In this document: in pieces, positions 26,267-35,672 of the stretch
Layout: every line of letters begins with the position of its first letter
Numbering within the stretch: the first letter of the stretch is position 1
NCBI GenBank assembly: GCA_036490475.1
Contig: DASXDT010000006.1
Coordinates: forward strand, 248,001 to 312,000
Direction: 5' to 3'
Length of the DNA: 64,000 nucleotides
Source of the DNA: Candidatus Tumulicola sp.
Lineage (GTDB): Bacteria; Vulcanimicrobiota; Vulcanimicrobiia; Vulcanimicrobiales; Vulcanimicrobiaceae
Notes under the pieces: generated by a model
Databases searched by the model: none
Seen by the model: the letters and a program-made list of their open reading frames with translations, nothing else
What the model was told of the DNA's origin: nothing
Position numbers and translations under genes: made by a program

Positions 26267-28429
26267 CTAGGGAGCGACCCGCTCGCGCTTGGTCACCCGA
26301 TACACGCGACGGACCTCGGGCAGGCCCTGAAGGCGCATCAAAATCTTGTGCAGGTGGTCCAAGTCGTGGATCTGGATCGTCAGGCTGGTCACCGCTACCC
26401 GGTCGCGCCGGACCCGCGCCGTCACCGAGCTGACCCGCGTCTTGAACTCGGCAAACACGCTCATAATATCTTGCAGTAGCTGCGCGCGGTCCTCGGCTTC
26501 GACCTCGATATCGACCGAATGCAATACCTCTTCTTGGACGTTCCACTGCGCTTGCAAGATACGCTCGGGCGTCGCGTTCATGTACGCGACGTTTGGGCAA
26601 TCTGCGCGATGGACGCTCACGCCGCGTCCGATCGTCACGTAGCCCATGATCGGATCGCCCGGTACCGGCGAACAACATTTCGATAGCCGCACCAGCATGT
26701 CGTCGATGCCCGCGACGCGCACGCCGCTCAAGCGGCGCGTGCTGCGGCGTGCTGCAGGGCGTCGCGCCATTTTCGTAAGATCGACCACGTTGTCGCTCTT
26801 GAGCTCGTCGCGAATGCGATTGACCACTGCCTGCGCGGATTGGTCGCCGAAGCCGATCGCCGCATAGAGATCTGCCGGCGTCGCGCAGTTGAGCCGGTGC
26901 GCGATGGTTTCGATCAGCGACCCGCGCGCCGTATCGACGCGTACGCCGGCGCGTGCCAACTCGTTCTCTAACGCTTCTTGTCCGGCCAGCACGTTTTCTT
27001 CGCGCCGTTCTTTGCGGAACCACTGCTTGATCTTATGCTTTGCACTCGACGTCTTAACGATCGATAACCAGTCGAGCGATGGTCGACCGCTCGTCTTGTT
27101 GACGAGAATCTCGCAGATATCGCCGTTATTTAGTTGCGAATCCAGCGGCACGATGCGCCCGTTGACTTTGGCGCCGACGCAATGGTTGCCGACATCGGTA
27201 TGCACGAGATAGGCGAAATCGAGGGGCGTACCATCGGCCGGCATCGAGAACACGTCGCCGCGTGGAGAGAACGCGAACACTTGCGAATCGAAGAGGTCGA
27301 GCTTGAGATTTTCCATGAACAAGCGCGAGTCGCGCATGTCTTTTTGCCATTCCAGCAAGGCTCGCAGCCAGGAAAGCTTATTCTCGAATTGGTCGGCCTT
27401 GCCGCCTTCTTTGTAACGCCAATGCGCGGCGATGCCGTATTCGCTGGTGCGATGCATCTCGAGCGTGCGGATCTGAATCTCGAGCGGTTCGCCGGTCGGA
27501 CCAACGACGGTCGTGTGCAGCGACTGATACATGTTTGGCTTTGGCATCGCGATGTAATCTTTGAATCGTCCAGGCAACGGCGTCCAAAGCGCGTGGACGG
27601 CGCCGAGCGCGGCGTAACAATCCTTGACGCTATCGACGATGATGCGGATCGCCGTGAGATCGTAAATCGTCGAAAAGTCGCGACCGCTCTTGAGCTTGGT
27701 ATAGATCGAATAAAAATGTTTCGGACGGCCCTGGATTTCGGCCTCGACGTGCATCTCGCCGAACTCGCCGCGCAAACGATCGATGACGGAGTCGACGTCG
27801 GCTTCGCGCTGGTTGCGCGTCTTCGCAACGCGCTCGACGATATCGCGATAGGCCTCGGGATCCAGATAACGCAGGCAATCGTCCTCGATTTCCCACTTGA
27901 TCTTCCAAATGCCTAAACGATGCGCGATCGGAGCGTAGATATCGAGCGTTTCGCGAGCGATCGAAATGCGCTTGGCCGGTGGTAGGCTGGCCAGGGTGCG
28001 CATGTTGTGCAAGCGGTCTGCCAACTTGATGATGATGACGCGAATATCGCGAGCCATCGCCATGAACATCTTGCGAAGGTTCTCGACTTGCGCGTCTTCC
28101 TTCGATTGATACGGAATGCGCGTGAGTTTCGTCACGCCCTCCACCAACCGCGCGATCTCGTCGCCAAACTCGGAGGCAACCTGTTCGTTGGTGATCGACG
28201 TATCTTCGACCACATCGTGCAGCAGCGCCGCAGCGATCGTCTCGCGGTCCATTTCCAGCTCGGCCAACACGCCCGCGACGGCCAGCGGATGCTCGATGTA
28301 CGACTCCCCAGAGGCACGGTGCTGGCCCGCATGGGCAGCATCGGCTACCTCATACGCGCGCCGCAGCAGCACATCGTCGAGGTCAGGGTCGTACCGCCGA
28401 ACGCGGTCGGTCAGCTCCTGAATGGTCAT
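26267..28429 (-). CDS. rel: Bifunctional (p)ppGpp synthetase/hydrolase
   Basis: 720 residues with the full RelA/SpoT layout. The HD hydrolase domain has the intact HDVVEDT motif at about residues 71-77. The synthetase domain contains LKSGRDFSTIYDLTAIRIIV and PKPNMYQSLHTTVVGP. A TGS domain (VFSFSPRGDVFSMPADGTPL-like region) and a C-terminal ACT domain follow. It makes and degrades the stringent-response alarmone. The start at 28429 is chosen over 28444 for its better fit to the family N-terminus. It is probably transcribed alone. Confidence 0.95.
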   Translation of the reverse strand: MTIQELTDRVRRYDPDLDDVLLRRAYEVADAAHAGQHRASGESYIEHPLAVAGVLAELEMDRETIAAALLHDVVEDTSITNEQVASEFGDEIARLVEGVTKLTRIPYQSKEDAQVENLRKMFMAMARDIRVIIIKLADRLHNMRTLASLPPAKRISIARETLDIYAPIAHRLGIWKIKWEIEDDCLRYLDPEAYRDIVERVAKTRNQREADVDSVIDRLRGEFGEMHVEAEIQGRPKHFYSIYTKLKSGRDFSTIYDLTAIRIIVDSVKDCYAALGAVHALWTPLPGRFKDYIAMPKPNMYQSLHTTVVGPTGEPLEIQIRTLEMHRTSEYGIAAHWRYKEGGKADQFENKLSWLRALLEWQKDMRDSRLFMENLKLDLFDSQVFAFSPRGDVFSMPADGTPLDFAYLVHTDVGNHCVGAKVNGRIVPLDSQLNNGDICEILVNKTSGRPSLDWLSIVKTSSAKHKIKQWFRKERREENVLAGQEALENELARAGVRVDTARGSLIETIAHRLNCATPADLYAAIGFGDQSAQAVVNRIRDELKSDNVVDLTKMARRPAARRSTRRLSGVRVAGIDDMLVRLSKCCSPVPGDPIMGYVTIGRGVSVHRADCPNVAYMNATPERILQAQWNVQEEVLHSVDIEVEAEDRAQLLQDIMSVFAEFKTRVSSVTARVRRDRVAVTSLTIQIHDLDHLHKILMRLQGLPEVRRVYRVTKRERVAP

Positions 28430-28522
28430 AACGGTTCCGCCCATTATAGCGCGGAACCGAAAAATCGCCAGCTTTTAAGAACACGGGCCGGAATAAACCG
28501 GCCCGCATCTCGCGTTTTGCTC

Positions 28523-29536
28523 TTATTTTCCGAGGACGTTGTTGGGGTTAACGGAGATCGGCCAACCGCCGACGTTCGTGCTCAGTTTGGTCTTCGGCGC
28601 CGTGCCGTTCGGATACCTGAGCGTTTGAACGAGGAAGTTTGAGCCTTCTGAGTTGCTTATGTAGATCTGCTTGTTGTTTTTGCTCAGAGCGATCCCGAAG
28701 GGGAAGCCCCCCAGCGCAACTTGCTTCGACGGCAACGTCTTTCCAACCGGGAAATAGTCGAGATCGTCGTTGCTCTCGTCGAGGACGATGATGGTGCCCT
28801 TGCCGTCTACTTCCAGAGCACCCGGCGATCCAATGGACAAACCCAGGCTGGTGCCGCTGCTAGAGCCTTTCGCATACTCCTCGACGTTCGGGTACTCGGC
28901 GGCGTACAGGTTATCGTTGGCGTCGGTTGCGAGATATTCGGCCGATGCATCGATCGTAATCGACGGAGCGGTCTTGCCTTTGGGATATTCGGTAATCGTA
29001 TCGGTATTCACGTTGGCAACGTACACCGTTCCGGCCGCATCGACGGTCAGACCGGTTGGACCGTCGATGCCGGTGCTGATTGTCAAGAAGGGCGTCGTTG
29101 CGCCGGCTTTGTATGCGGTGACGGTATTGTTGCCGATATTGGTAGCATAGACGCTGCCGTTCTTATCGACGAAGAGTCGCTCCGGGTTACTGAGGCCGGT
29201 CGTTATCTGGCCCAACTCTTTACCGTTGACACCTTTCGACGAGTAAATCGTGATCGTGTTGGTATCATAGTTGCCCCAATAGATTGCGTTACTATCGGTT
29301 TTTGCCTCAGGTGACATCCAGCCGCGGATTAATGCGGGGGATGCCTCCAATCGTATCCCCTGTCCGTTCGAAAGGGCGCGATACTGACTCAACGATCTAC
29401 GTTGGCCGGCCACAGAGTTGCCGGCGCCGGCACTGGAACCGGTTGGAGCGATACTATTGCCGGAACAGCCGGCCATCATCAGCGCGATAAGGAAAGCGCC
29501 CGCCGCGGTGCGGCGGGCTGTTGGAAAAGTAGACAA
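28523..29536 (-). CDS. NHL/YncE-like beta-propeller lipoprotein
   Basis: 337 residues, TTG start with GGGAGG nine bases upstream. Lipoprotein signal (lipobox MAGC), then the shared 'GWMSPEAK' phrase and propeller blades such as SNPERLFVDKNGSVYATNIG, GPTGLTVDAAGTVYVANVN and GALEVDGKGTIIVLDESND. It belongs to the same paralogous group as 13321-14274, 14289-15347 and 33375-34373. Cell-surface location is inferred; function unknown. Confidence 0.84.
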   Translation of the reverse strand: MSTFPTARRTAAGAFLIALMMAGCSGNSIAPTGSSAGAGNSVAGQRRSLSQYRALSNGQGIRLEASPALIRGWMSPEAKTDSNAIYWGNYDTNTITIYSSKGVNGKELGQITTGLSNPERLFVDKNGSVYATNIGNNTVTAYKAGATTPFLTISTGIDGPTGLTVDAAGTVYVANVNTDTITEYPKGKTAPSITIDASAEYLATDANDNLYAAEYPNVEEYAKGSSSGTSLGLSIGSPGALEVDGKGTIIVLDESNDDLDYFPVGKTLPSKQVALGGFPFGIALSKNNKQIYISNSEGSNFLVQTLRYPNGTAPKTKLSTNVGGWPISVNPNNVLGK

Positions 29537-29566
29537 CTCGTGATCCTCCCTAGTGAGTAGCAGAAG

Positions 29567-30064
29567 CTACGGTGGCGGCGGCGATGCTCCGGCCGACGCA
29601 CCGGGTTCGCCGGGACGTTCGACCGTTTCGACGTCGAATTTGTCCTTATAGAAAATGGTCGCGATCTTGCCGTCGGAATCGAGAATCATCCAGAGATACA
29701 CGTTGCCGGCCGAGCAGCGCATCTGATAGATATAACCGCGCGCTTCCGGCGGAATATCGGGCGCGGAAAACGGTCCCATGTAGACGGTGTCGATGAGCGG
29801 CCCAAGACCCTCTAGAGCATGGGACGTCTGGTCGATTTTGTCTTGTGTAAGTTTCGGCAACACTTCCGGCGCGTAGAGCTTCAGATTGATACTGCCGGCC
29901 TGCCAGGCCACAAACTGTTGGCGCACGATCTTCGTGATTTGCGGATCTGCAACGGGCGTCGGTGTCGGTGCAGGCGTCGGCGTTGCCGACGGCCGCGCTA
30001 CCGTTACCAACGGCAGCATAGCGACGGCGGCCAGCATCAGCAGCACCGCCCATAACCGGGTCAT
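29567..30064 (-). CDS. Exported small protein with Pro/Thr linker
   Basis: 165 residues from the ATG at 30064, one base after the apt stop codon. Signal peptide (LWAVLLMLAAVAMLPLVTVA), a Pro-Thr linker, a folded domain of about 100 residues (KIVRQQFVAWQAGSINLKLY, then GYIYQMRCSAGNVYLWMILD and GKIATIFY), and a Pro/Gly-rich end. Architecture and several positions (WL-Q.G-, DG-KIA) recall 7202-7669, so the two may be distant paralogues. Function unknown. Confidence 0.68.
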   Translation of the reverse strand: MTRLWAVLLMLAAVAMLPLVTVARPSATPTPAPTPTPVADPQITKIVRQQFVAWQAGSINLKLYAPEVLPKLTQDKIDQTSHALEGLGPLIDTVYMGPFSAPDIPPEARGYIYQMRCSAGNVYLWMILDSDGKIATIFYKDKFDVETVERPGEPGASAGASPPPP

Positions 30065-30065
30065 T

Positions 30066-30578
30066 TTAACGTTCAATAAACGATACCACTTCCGCGCCGG
30101 TCAACGCTTCGCGTCCACCCAGGCCGCGCAGCTCCAATAAAAATGCGAAGGCTTCCACCGTCACGCCCATCCTTTCGAGCAGACGACCCGTCGCAGCAGC
30201 CGTGCCGCCGGTAGCCAGCAAATCGTCGACCACCACGACGCGTTCGCCGCGTGGTATTGCATCGGCATGAATTTGCAGCGCGTTGGTGCCGTACTCCAGC
30301 GCGTATTCTTCGGTCAGCGTCTCGTGCGGAAGCTTACCGGGTTTTCTAATCGGAATGAAACCGGCGCCGATGGCGTAGGCCAACGGCGCGCCGAAGATGT
30401 ATCCCCGCGCTTCGATGCCGACGACCCAGCTGACGCCACGATTCTCGAACCGCTTAACGAACAGGTCGATTGCGTCCCGGAATCCTAGTTTATCCTTGAG
30501 CAACGGGGTAATGTCGTGGAACATAATGCCCGGAATCGGAAAATCCGGAATCGTTCGAATAAAAGCGTCGACTGGCAC
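30066..30578 (-). CDS. apt: Adenine phosphoribosyltransferase
   Basis: 170 residues, GTG start. The family signature FPIPGIMFHDITPLLKD is near the N-terminus. GIEARGYIFGAPLAYAIG and the PRPP loop VVVVDDLLATGGTA are intact. It converts adenine plus PRPP to AMP in the cytoplasm (purine salvage). It shares a transcript with the exported protein just downstream, for which no functional link is evident. Confidence 0.95.
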   Translation of the reverse strand: MPVDAFIRTIPDFPIPGIMFHDITPLLKDKLGFRDAIDLFVKRFENRGVSWVVGIEARGYIFGAPLAYAIGAGFIPIRKPGKLPHETLTEEYALEYGTNALQIHADAIPRGERVVVVDDLLATGGTAAATGRLLERMGVTVEAFAFLLELRGLGGREALTGAEVVSFIER

Positions 30579-30607
30579 GGTGTGCGGGGTTCGAGGAGCG
30601 CATCGGC

Positions 30608-31390
30608 GTGCCTTTCCGGCTTAACCGCGGCGCGAGACGGTTGCTTGCCGCGACCATCGGAGCGTTCGCACTGCATGGAGCAGTCGCGTCCATCGTTCCG
30701 GCGCTGCGGACGAATCTAGGCCCGGAAACGGTCGCGCCCGTCACGCTCGCTCGCATCGAACGGCACCCGAACCCAACGCCGTCACCGATTGCTACGGCGA
30801 CGGCGCCGCCGGTTATAGGAGCGCGACCGGCGCGTTCGACGCCGCCAACGGACGTGCACGTGCGGCATGCGCCGGCTCTCAGGGCCGGATCGCTACGTCC
30901 GATCGTTCGATCGACGGCCCACGCGCGCCCGGAGGTCGACCTACCGTCGGGCGGAAGCGGCGCCGGTAGCGGTTCGCAAACCGGAACCGGCGGAGGCGGA
31001 GCGAGTGGTTCGGGAAGCGGCGATCGCGGCGGCAACGGAACCGGCGGTGCGCAGCCCTGCGGGTTCGTGACCTTTTCCGATCCCGAAGGATCGCGATACG
31101 ATGCGGCCACCGGCGGATTTTACGTCACCATTGCGATGACCGTTCACTATTCGAACGGTGGCACGGGGTCGATCGCACTCGATTATCAGTGGTACTATCC
31201 GAGCGAAGCAGCTAATCCGTGGTCGCGCCGCAACCGCGACGATCCGAACTTCCCCACAACATTTCAACAGCCGCCGCCGGACAAGCGCGATGCGGAGCCA
31301 TCGATCGTGCGCTACGTTATGGACCACACCAGCGCCGATGGCTACACGCTGCTGAAAGAATGCCCGTCAGCCTCGCCGCCTCCGTCGTGA
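30608..31390 (+). CDS. Proline/glycine-rich membrane-anchored protein, TonB-like layout
   Basis: 260 residues. A short basic N-terminus and one hydrophobic helix (LLAATIGAFALHGAVASIVP) are followed by a Pro/Thr-rich stretch, a Gly/Ser-rich stretch (residues 113-150) and a C-terminal domain of about 100 residues (GGFYVTIAMTVHYSNGGTGS, then IALDYQWYYPSEAANPW). The layout recalls TonB or periplasm-spanning linkers, but no TonB C-terminal motif is seen. Divergent from apt; function unknown. Confidence 0.6.
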   Translation: MPFRLNRGARRLLAATIGAFALHGAVASIVPALRTNLGPETVAPVTLARIERHPNPTPSPIATATAPPVIGARPARSTPPTDVHVRHAPALRAGSLRPIVRSTAHARPEVDLPSGGSGAGSGSQTGTGGGGASGSGSGDRGGNGTGGAQPCGFVTFSDPEGSRYDAATGGFYVTIAMTVHYSNGGTGSIALDYQWYYPSEAANPWSRRNRDDPNFPTTFQQPPPDKRDAEPSIVRYVMDHTSADGYTLLKECPSASPPPS

Positions 31391-31893
31391 CCCGCGACCG
31401 TGAGGTGCTCGAGCACGCGCCCGGATCCGCCATCGTTCCAACGATCGACGAACTCGTGTAGAATCCGTGCCGTCAAACCCCAAATGCGGCGGCCTTCAAA
31501 ATCGATGGACGATTCGTGACCGGCAAATGCCAGCACGCGCACGAGCGGCACCACGAAGACCCCGGCCGTTTCGCTTGCGTCGATGCGCAGTTCGCCGGGC
31601 TCGACTACCGCAACGAACGGCGTGACGTCGAAGTTATTGGCGATGCGTTGGCGGATCACGGGCAGTTCGTCGACCAGCCGCACGCGCGAAGCATCGATGC
31701 CGACTTCTTCGTCGAGTTCGCGTACGGCGGTGTCTGCAAGCGTCGCGTCCTCGGCATGCACGCCGCCACCCGGTAATCCGATCTGACCGGGATGATCGCG
31801 TAAATGAGCGGCACGCTCAACAAAGACGATACCGTGCGGCGCGGTACGGAAAATCGCGATGACGACGGCTGCACGTCGTCGCGGCCCAAGCAT
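31342..31893 (-). CDS. NUDIX hydrolase (CoA pyrophosphatase-like)
   Basis: 183 residues. The Nudix box G-x5-E-x7-R-E-L-x-E-E-x-G is intact (GGVHAEDATLADTAVRELDE then EVGI). The preceding DHPGQIGLPGG is characteristic of the NudL/CoA-pyrophosphatase group. It probably cleaves CoA or related dinucleotides. It overlaps the convergent gene by 49 bp. Confidence 0.88.
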   Translation of the reverse strand: MLGPRRRAAVVIAIFRTAPHGIVFVERAAHLRDHPGQIGLPGGGVHAEDATLADTAVRELDEEVGIDASRVRLVDELPVIRQRIANNFDVTPFVAVVEPGELRIDASETAGVFVVPLVRVLAFAGHESSIDFEGRRIWGLTARILHEFVDRWNDGGSGRVLEHLTVAGHDGGGEADGHSFSSV

Positions 31894-31961
31894 AGCCTGG
31901 ATGATACCACAGCCCGCTTTGGCCGGTAGGGTTTTCTAGGGGGGCCGTCGCAGGCGACAGC

Positions 31962-33314
31962 ATGCGTTCTTCGAACGCGGTAGCCGCCGTTATCCGCAGT
32001 GCTGGAATAGGCCGCGACGGCGACGATCCGTCGGGGCGCGCCGTTTTTGACGCGTTGCGGCGCCTTCGCCACGAACCTCGCGGCGAGCGTCTGCATGCCA
32101 TCGTTACGCGCTGCGATTTAGCCAACGAACCACACAAATCGGTCGTCGGCGATTTGGCAATCTCGCGCCGGCAATTCTATCGCGATCTCGACGAGGCACG
32201 GCGCCGCGTCGCAACGTTTTTACAGGAACGTCCGGGAGTCCGCGACGATCGCACGATCGGCGATTGGAGGCTGGCAGCAGCTGTTTCGCTGACCGCTGAC
32301 GGGCACGTGGACGCAGCCCGGAAATTGTCGGCGCTCATCGGCGAAGGCGGCGACCCAGCCGAGGCGGCCGCATGGCGTTCTATCGGTCGAGCAGCAGAGC
32401 TTCGAGACACTGGCCGATCTGCCGAAGCCGCCGCCTTGCTGGAGCGCTGTATTCAGGAGTTTCGAGTGCGAGACGACGGAATGTCGATCGACGCCGACAT
32501 GCGCAGCTATTGCTACACCTCGCTGACGTTTCTCTATTTCGAGTTCGGCAAGCTGCGGGAAGCCATCCGGACACACGCGCGGAATCCCGCCGCCGCGTCC
32601 GGCGCCGTGTCAACGCTGACACGCAAACAGTATCTCAACGTCGACGCTATGCTCGCTATCGACGGGCGATCGGGTGCGGAGCGAGCGCGCGCGATCTGCG
32701 TCGCCTTCTATCGATTCGCGATGGAACAAGGTTTCGTCGACGACATTTCATCGTCGCTGTTGCTGCTGGCCGGGATCGCCCGCTCGGAACGGCGCTACGA
32801 AGAGGCCGAACGATTAGCACGAGAGTCGCTGATGCTTCACCAAGCCATCGGCGCCCCGGTCGCACCAATCTTCAGCATGCTAAGCGGCATCGCCATCGAT
32901 CGCGGCGATGCAAGCGCCGGAATCGCCCTGGCGCGCGAAAGCAGAACGCAAGCGACCGCGCAATCGCACGCGTGGTGGGCGTCGCACTTGTTCGAAGCCG
33001 AAGCGACGAATTTGCTGGGGCGACCGGCAGCCGCATTAGCGATTTGCGCGATGGTCGAACGCGAATCCGATTCGTCCGACGCTCGCATTCGTTCGTGGAC
33101 GCATCGCGTGCGGGCTGGAAGCCTGGGTCTGCAAGGAGAGAACGCTGCCGCCCGGCGTTCTGCCGAAACCGCTCTGGAAATCGCAGGCCCAGACGGACCG
33201 GCGTATCAACGACTCAAACATTTGCTCGTTGCCAACAACCTGTCGCCGCGGCCCCAACGGACGGATGAAATCAAAGATCTTGCCGCGCTTCTCGGCTGGA
33301 ATCGGCGAGTCTAA
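31962..33314 (+). CDS. HTH plus TPR-like repeat regulator
   Basis: 450 residues. Residues 60-90 (GDLAISRRQFYRDLDEARRR) look like a sigma-region-4 or LuxR-type helix-turn-helix. The rest is helical repeat (AAAWRSIGRAAELRDTGRSA, ERRYEEAERLARESLMLHQA and LFEAEATNLLGRPAAALAIC), TPR-like. It is probably a cytoplasmic transcription regulator with a protein- or ligand-sensing repeat domain. The start is uncertain: no clear ribosome-binding site precedes 31962. Confidence 0.62.
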   Translation: MRSSNAVAAVIRSAGIGRDGDDPSGRAVFDALRRLRHEPRGERLHAIVTRCDLANEPHKSVVGDLAISRRQFYRDLDEARRRVATFLQERPGVRDDRTIGDWRLAAAVSLTADGHVDAARKLSALIGEGGDPAEAAAWRSIGRAAELRDTGRSAEAAALLERCIQEFRVRDDGMSIDADMRSYCYTSLTFLYFEFGKLREAIRTHARNPAAASGAVSTLTRKQYLNVDAMLAIDGRSGAERARAICVAFYRFAMEQGFVDDISSSLLLLAGIARSERRYEEAERLARESLMLHQAIGAPVAPIFSMLSGIAIDRGDASAGIALARESRTQATAQSHAWWASHLFEAEATNLLGRPAAALAICAMVERESDSSDARIRSWTHRVRAGSLGLQGENAAARRSAETALEIAGPDGPAYQRLKHLLVANNLSPRPQRTDEIKDLAALLGWNRRV

Positions 33315-33374
33315 ACGCGGTTCCCGAGTAACCGTAGGCATAGGTACGCTCCCGCCACAGGCGAAGCAACCGCG

Positions 33375-34373
33375 ATGTCGTTACGCACACTACCAACCGC
33401 GGCGTACGCAGTGGGCGTCGCCGCCCTGCTATCGGGCTGTTCGCAGTCCGCATCATCGCCACTGGTGGCGCAATCGCAACCTCAATCGCTTTCCCAAAAC
33501 GGCGTCCTCGGCGCGCGGCCGGCGAGCGGCGCGGCGGTTCGCGCGCCCGGCTGGCTTTCGCCCGAAGCCAAAGCCGGCAAAGGCCTGCTCTACGTTTCGG
33601 ATCAGTTCAATCAGCGAATCGCGATCTTCTCGACGAAGAAATCGTCGAGCCCCGAGCCGGTCGGCCAAATCACCGACGGCATCTCAGCCCCCGACGGAGC
33701 GTTCGTCGATCCGAAGGGTACGCTGTACGTTTGCAACTTCGGCGCCGGTACGGTGACCGAATACGCTAAGGGCAAGACCAAACTTTCTAAGACGCTCACC
33801 GGTGCGGGTTCACCGAAATACGTCGTTGCTGGGACCGACGGAACGGTGTACGTGTCGAACTTCAACGGCAGCTTCGATGGAGATGTCTTGGAATACGCCA
33901 AAGGCAAGAAGACGCCGACGCAAACCATTCCGTTTAGCACGTTCCCGGCCGGCCTTGCGCTCGACAAGAGCAACAACTTGTACGTCGCGTACAACGATTC
34001 GCAACAGGGCGACATCGAAGTGCTCGAATTCGCGCCCGGATCGACCAATGGGACGAATCTTGGCATCCACATCGCCTTCGGGTACGCCGGCAGCATGACC
34101 ATCGACAAGAAAGGCGAGCTGCTGATCGCCGACCAGGAAGACGCCATCGTGTACGTCTTTCCGTCCGGTGCAACGAAGCCGTCGACAACCTACTCGGCTA
34201 CTGCGGCGTATGCAGTCGCGTTAGACGCCGCCAATAAGCACCTGTTCATCAGCGCTCCGTTCGCCCCGGCGGTTTCGGAAATAACCTATCCGAAGGGCGT
34301 TCCGGTTCAGACCTACAGCAATAGCTTGAGCGCCGCCTTCGGCGTCGCCACCAGCCCCGACAGCGCGTTGTAA
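33375..34373 (+). CDS. NHL/YncE-like beta-propeller lipoprotein
   Basis: 332 residues with lipobox LLSGC at residues 18-22, the shared 'GWLSPEAKAGKGLLYVSD' phrase, and blades such as PDGAFVDPKGTLYVCNFGAG, FPAGLALDKSNNLYVAYNDS and GSMTIDKKGELLIADQEDA. Paralogue of three other genes in this window. It ends 71 bp before the clostripain-like gene at 34445. Confidence 0.84.
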   Translation: MSLRTLPTAAYAVGVAALLSGCSQSASSPLVAQSQPQSLSQNGVLGARPASGAAVRAPGWLSPEAKAGKGLLYVSDQFNQRIAIFSTKKSSSPEPVGQITDGISAPDGAFVDPKGTLYVCNFGAGTVTEYAKGKTKLSKTLTGAGSPKYVVAGTDGTVYVSNFNGSFDGDVLEYAKGKKTPTQTIPFSTFPAGLALDKSNNLYVAYNDSQQGDIEVLEFAPGSTNGTNLGIHIAFGYAGSMTIDKKGELLIADQEDAIVYVFPSGATKPSTTYSATAAYAVALDAANKHLFISAPFAPAVSEITYPKGVPVQTYSNSLSAAFGVATSPDSAL

Positions 34374-34444
34374 CCAAAACTAACCCCTAGCCAGCGGTCG
34401 CGAACGAAGCAGAAGCTTCCTGACAACTTGCGTCAGGAGGCTTT

Positions 34445-35104
34445 ATGCTGCAGAACGTTACGATCACACCGTCACGCCGATCGCTGGAATTCGGTATCTA
34501 CCGCGACGGCGACAACAATCTCGACGACATTCAAGGTGCGACGCTATCGCAAGCGCTGGCCGCGAGCCGCAGCGACGAACGCATCGATTTCACCGTCGAA
34601 GATACGACGTCGCGTCACAGCGGAGACTTGCACACCGACCGGTACACGATTGCAGACGGATCCATCGGAAACGTGCACAGCGGAGCGCCCGACGACATGA
34701 GCGATGAGGGCACGCTCGCGCGCTTCGTTTCCCGCACGCTCGATAACGCCGAAGCCAACGGTGCCAAGCAGACGTGGATCGATCTGGTCGATCACGGCGG
34801 CGGGGATGGTGGTGGACTCGAAACCGGCGACGGATCGTGCATGTCGATGCCCGACATCGCCAAAGCAATCGCCGGCGGCATCGCACAACACGCGCGCGAA
34901 CACCCCGAAGACGCGGGGCGTAACGTCGATGGCGTCGTCGCCAATCAATGTTTGATGGACACGATGGGTTTCGCAGAGGGATATTACAAAGTGGCTTCAA
35001 ACTTCCGGTCCCTCTCGCAGTCGGGATCAAACATTTCCGGAACTCTGATCCGCCCGGCCGCTCTACCGACTGACCTTCCGACCCTTGCAAAAGCACCGGA
35101 CTAA
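34445..35104 (+). CDS. Clostripain-like (C11) cysteine peptidase, 3'-truncated
   Basis: 219 residues, with AGGAGG ahead of the ATG. C11 hallmarks are present: FGIYRDGDNNLDD (residues 16-28), the catalytic His region IDLVDHGGGDGGG (His117) and the catalytic Cys region VANQCLMDTMGF (Cys169). Family proteins normally continue well past the Cys. Here the recognisable sequence stops near residue 188 (YYKVASNFR), and the last 31 residues look unrelated. The change coincides with the end of the 46-bp sequence repeated at 50230-50275, so the gene was probably broken by the island that follows. Likely inactive or altered. Confidence 0.75.
   Translation: MLQNVTITPSRRSLEFGIYRDGDNNLDDIQGATLSQALAASRSDERIDFTVEDTTSRHSGDLHTDRYTIADGSIGNVHSGAPDDMSDEGTLARFVSRTLDNAEANGAKQTWIDLVDHGGGDGGGLETGDGSCMSMPDIAKAIAGGIAQHAREHPEDAGRNVDGVVANQCLMDTMGFAEGYYKVASNFRSLSQSGSNISGTLIRPAALPTDLPTLAKAPD
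34964..35009 (+). repeat. 46-bp segment repeated at 50230-50275
   Basis: This stretch inside the clostripain-like gene (begins ATGGGTTTCGCAGAGG, ends AACTTCCGGT) recurs at 50230-50275 with one mismatch. Its last 32 bases also occur inverted and exact at 50198-50229. Coding homology in the peptidase gene appears to end at its right edge. Confidence 0.85.
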
Positions 35105-35130
35105 TCTATGCAGCGTCGAACTCGCGCCGT

Positions 35131-35436
35131 ATGTTTGACGCTTCAATAAAATATGAAATTGACGGTAGAGAGGTCTCCCGTGAAGCATTCGTGGGCAAGA
35201 TGGAAAACAATTTTCACAAAATGGCTGCAGAGAACTTAGTGGCCTTACTAACGGCTCGACTCGCTGACGTTAATTGCCGAATACACGGCCGAGCGCCGAC
35301 AGCCGTGATGGTCGAGCAGTCAAGAGCAAATGCCTCATTTGTTTTCCGCGATCTATGCTGTGACGGTCTCAGAGCGCAATGTGAAACAGCTGTTAAATCT
35401 TTGCGAGGCTCATCCTCGGACGGGCCGCTGTCTTAA
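35131..35436 (+). CDS. Hypothetical protein
   Basis: 101 residues, soluble, with YEIDGREVSREAFVGKMENN, a helical middle (ENLVALLTARLADVNCRIHG) and three cysteines near FRDLCCDGLRAQC. Base composition is lower in GC than in the chromosomal part. No family recognised. It starts 26 bp after the truncated peptidase gene. Confidence 0.5.
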   Translation: MFDASIKYEIDGREVSREAFVGKMENNFHKMAAENLVALLTARLADVNCRIHGRAPTAVMVEQSRANASFVFRDLCCDGLRAQCETAVKSLRGSSSDGPLS

Positions 35437-35452
35437 GACGCAAGAGACTCGA

Positions 35453-35620
35453 TTAGAGGTGACCTTCAAAATCTAGGTCTCTAACGACATGACCGAGTTC
35501 TTCAAGTTTTATTAGATAGTCATAGGTTTTGGTAAGAAGATCGTTAGCGATGTAGGCAAGGACTAGTGCGCTCTTGCTAAACGAGGTCAGGTCTGTTCCT
35601 ACAAAGGGTACGCGACTCAC
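35453..35620 (-). CDS. Small hypothetical protein downstream of the PIN gene
   Basis: 55 residues from GTG 35618-35620 (preceded by GAGGAAAC) to TAA at 35453. The sequence VSRVPFVGTDLTSFSKSALV followed by LAYIANDLLTKTYDYLIKLE looks like a helical protein with normal composition. The frame is open further upstream without a usual start, so the start is uncertain. It is downstream of and in line with the PIN gene, possibly cotranscribed. Confidence 0.4.
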   Translation of the reverse strand: MSRVPFVGTDLTSFSKSALVLAYIANDLLTKTYDYLIKLEELGHVVRDLDFEGHL

Positions 35621-35672
35621 GTTTCCTCGCAGAGTCGCATCATCATAGGGAAGGCTTGAGATCTATCTTTCA

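Noticed and set aside
26088-27023. A 311-codon minus-strand frame within the rel gene region
   Set aside because: It overlaps rel and rpsF in another frame, is extremely Arg-rich and has no family features; it is a by-product of high GC.
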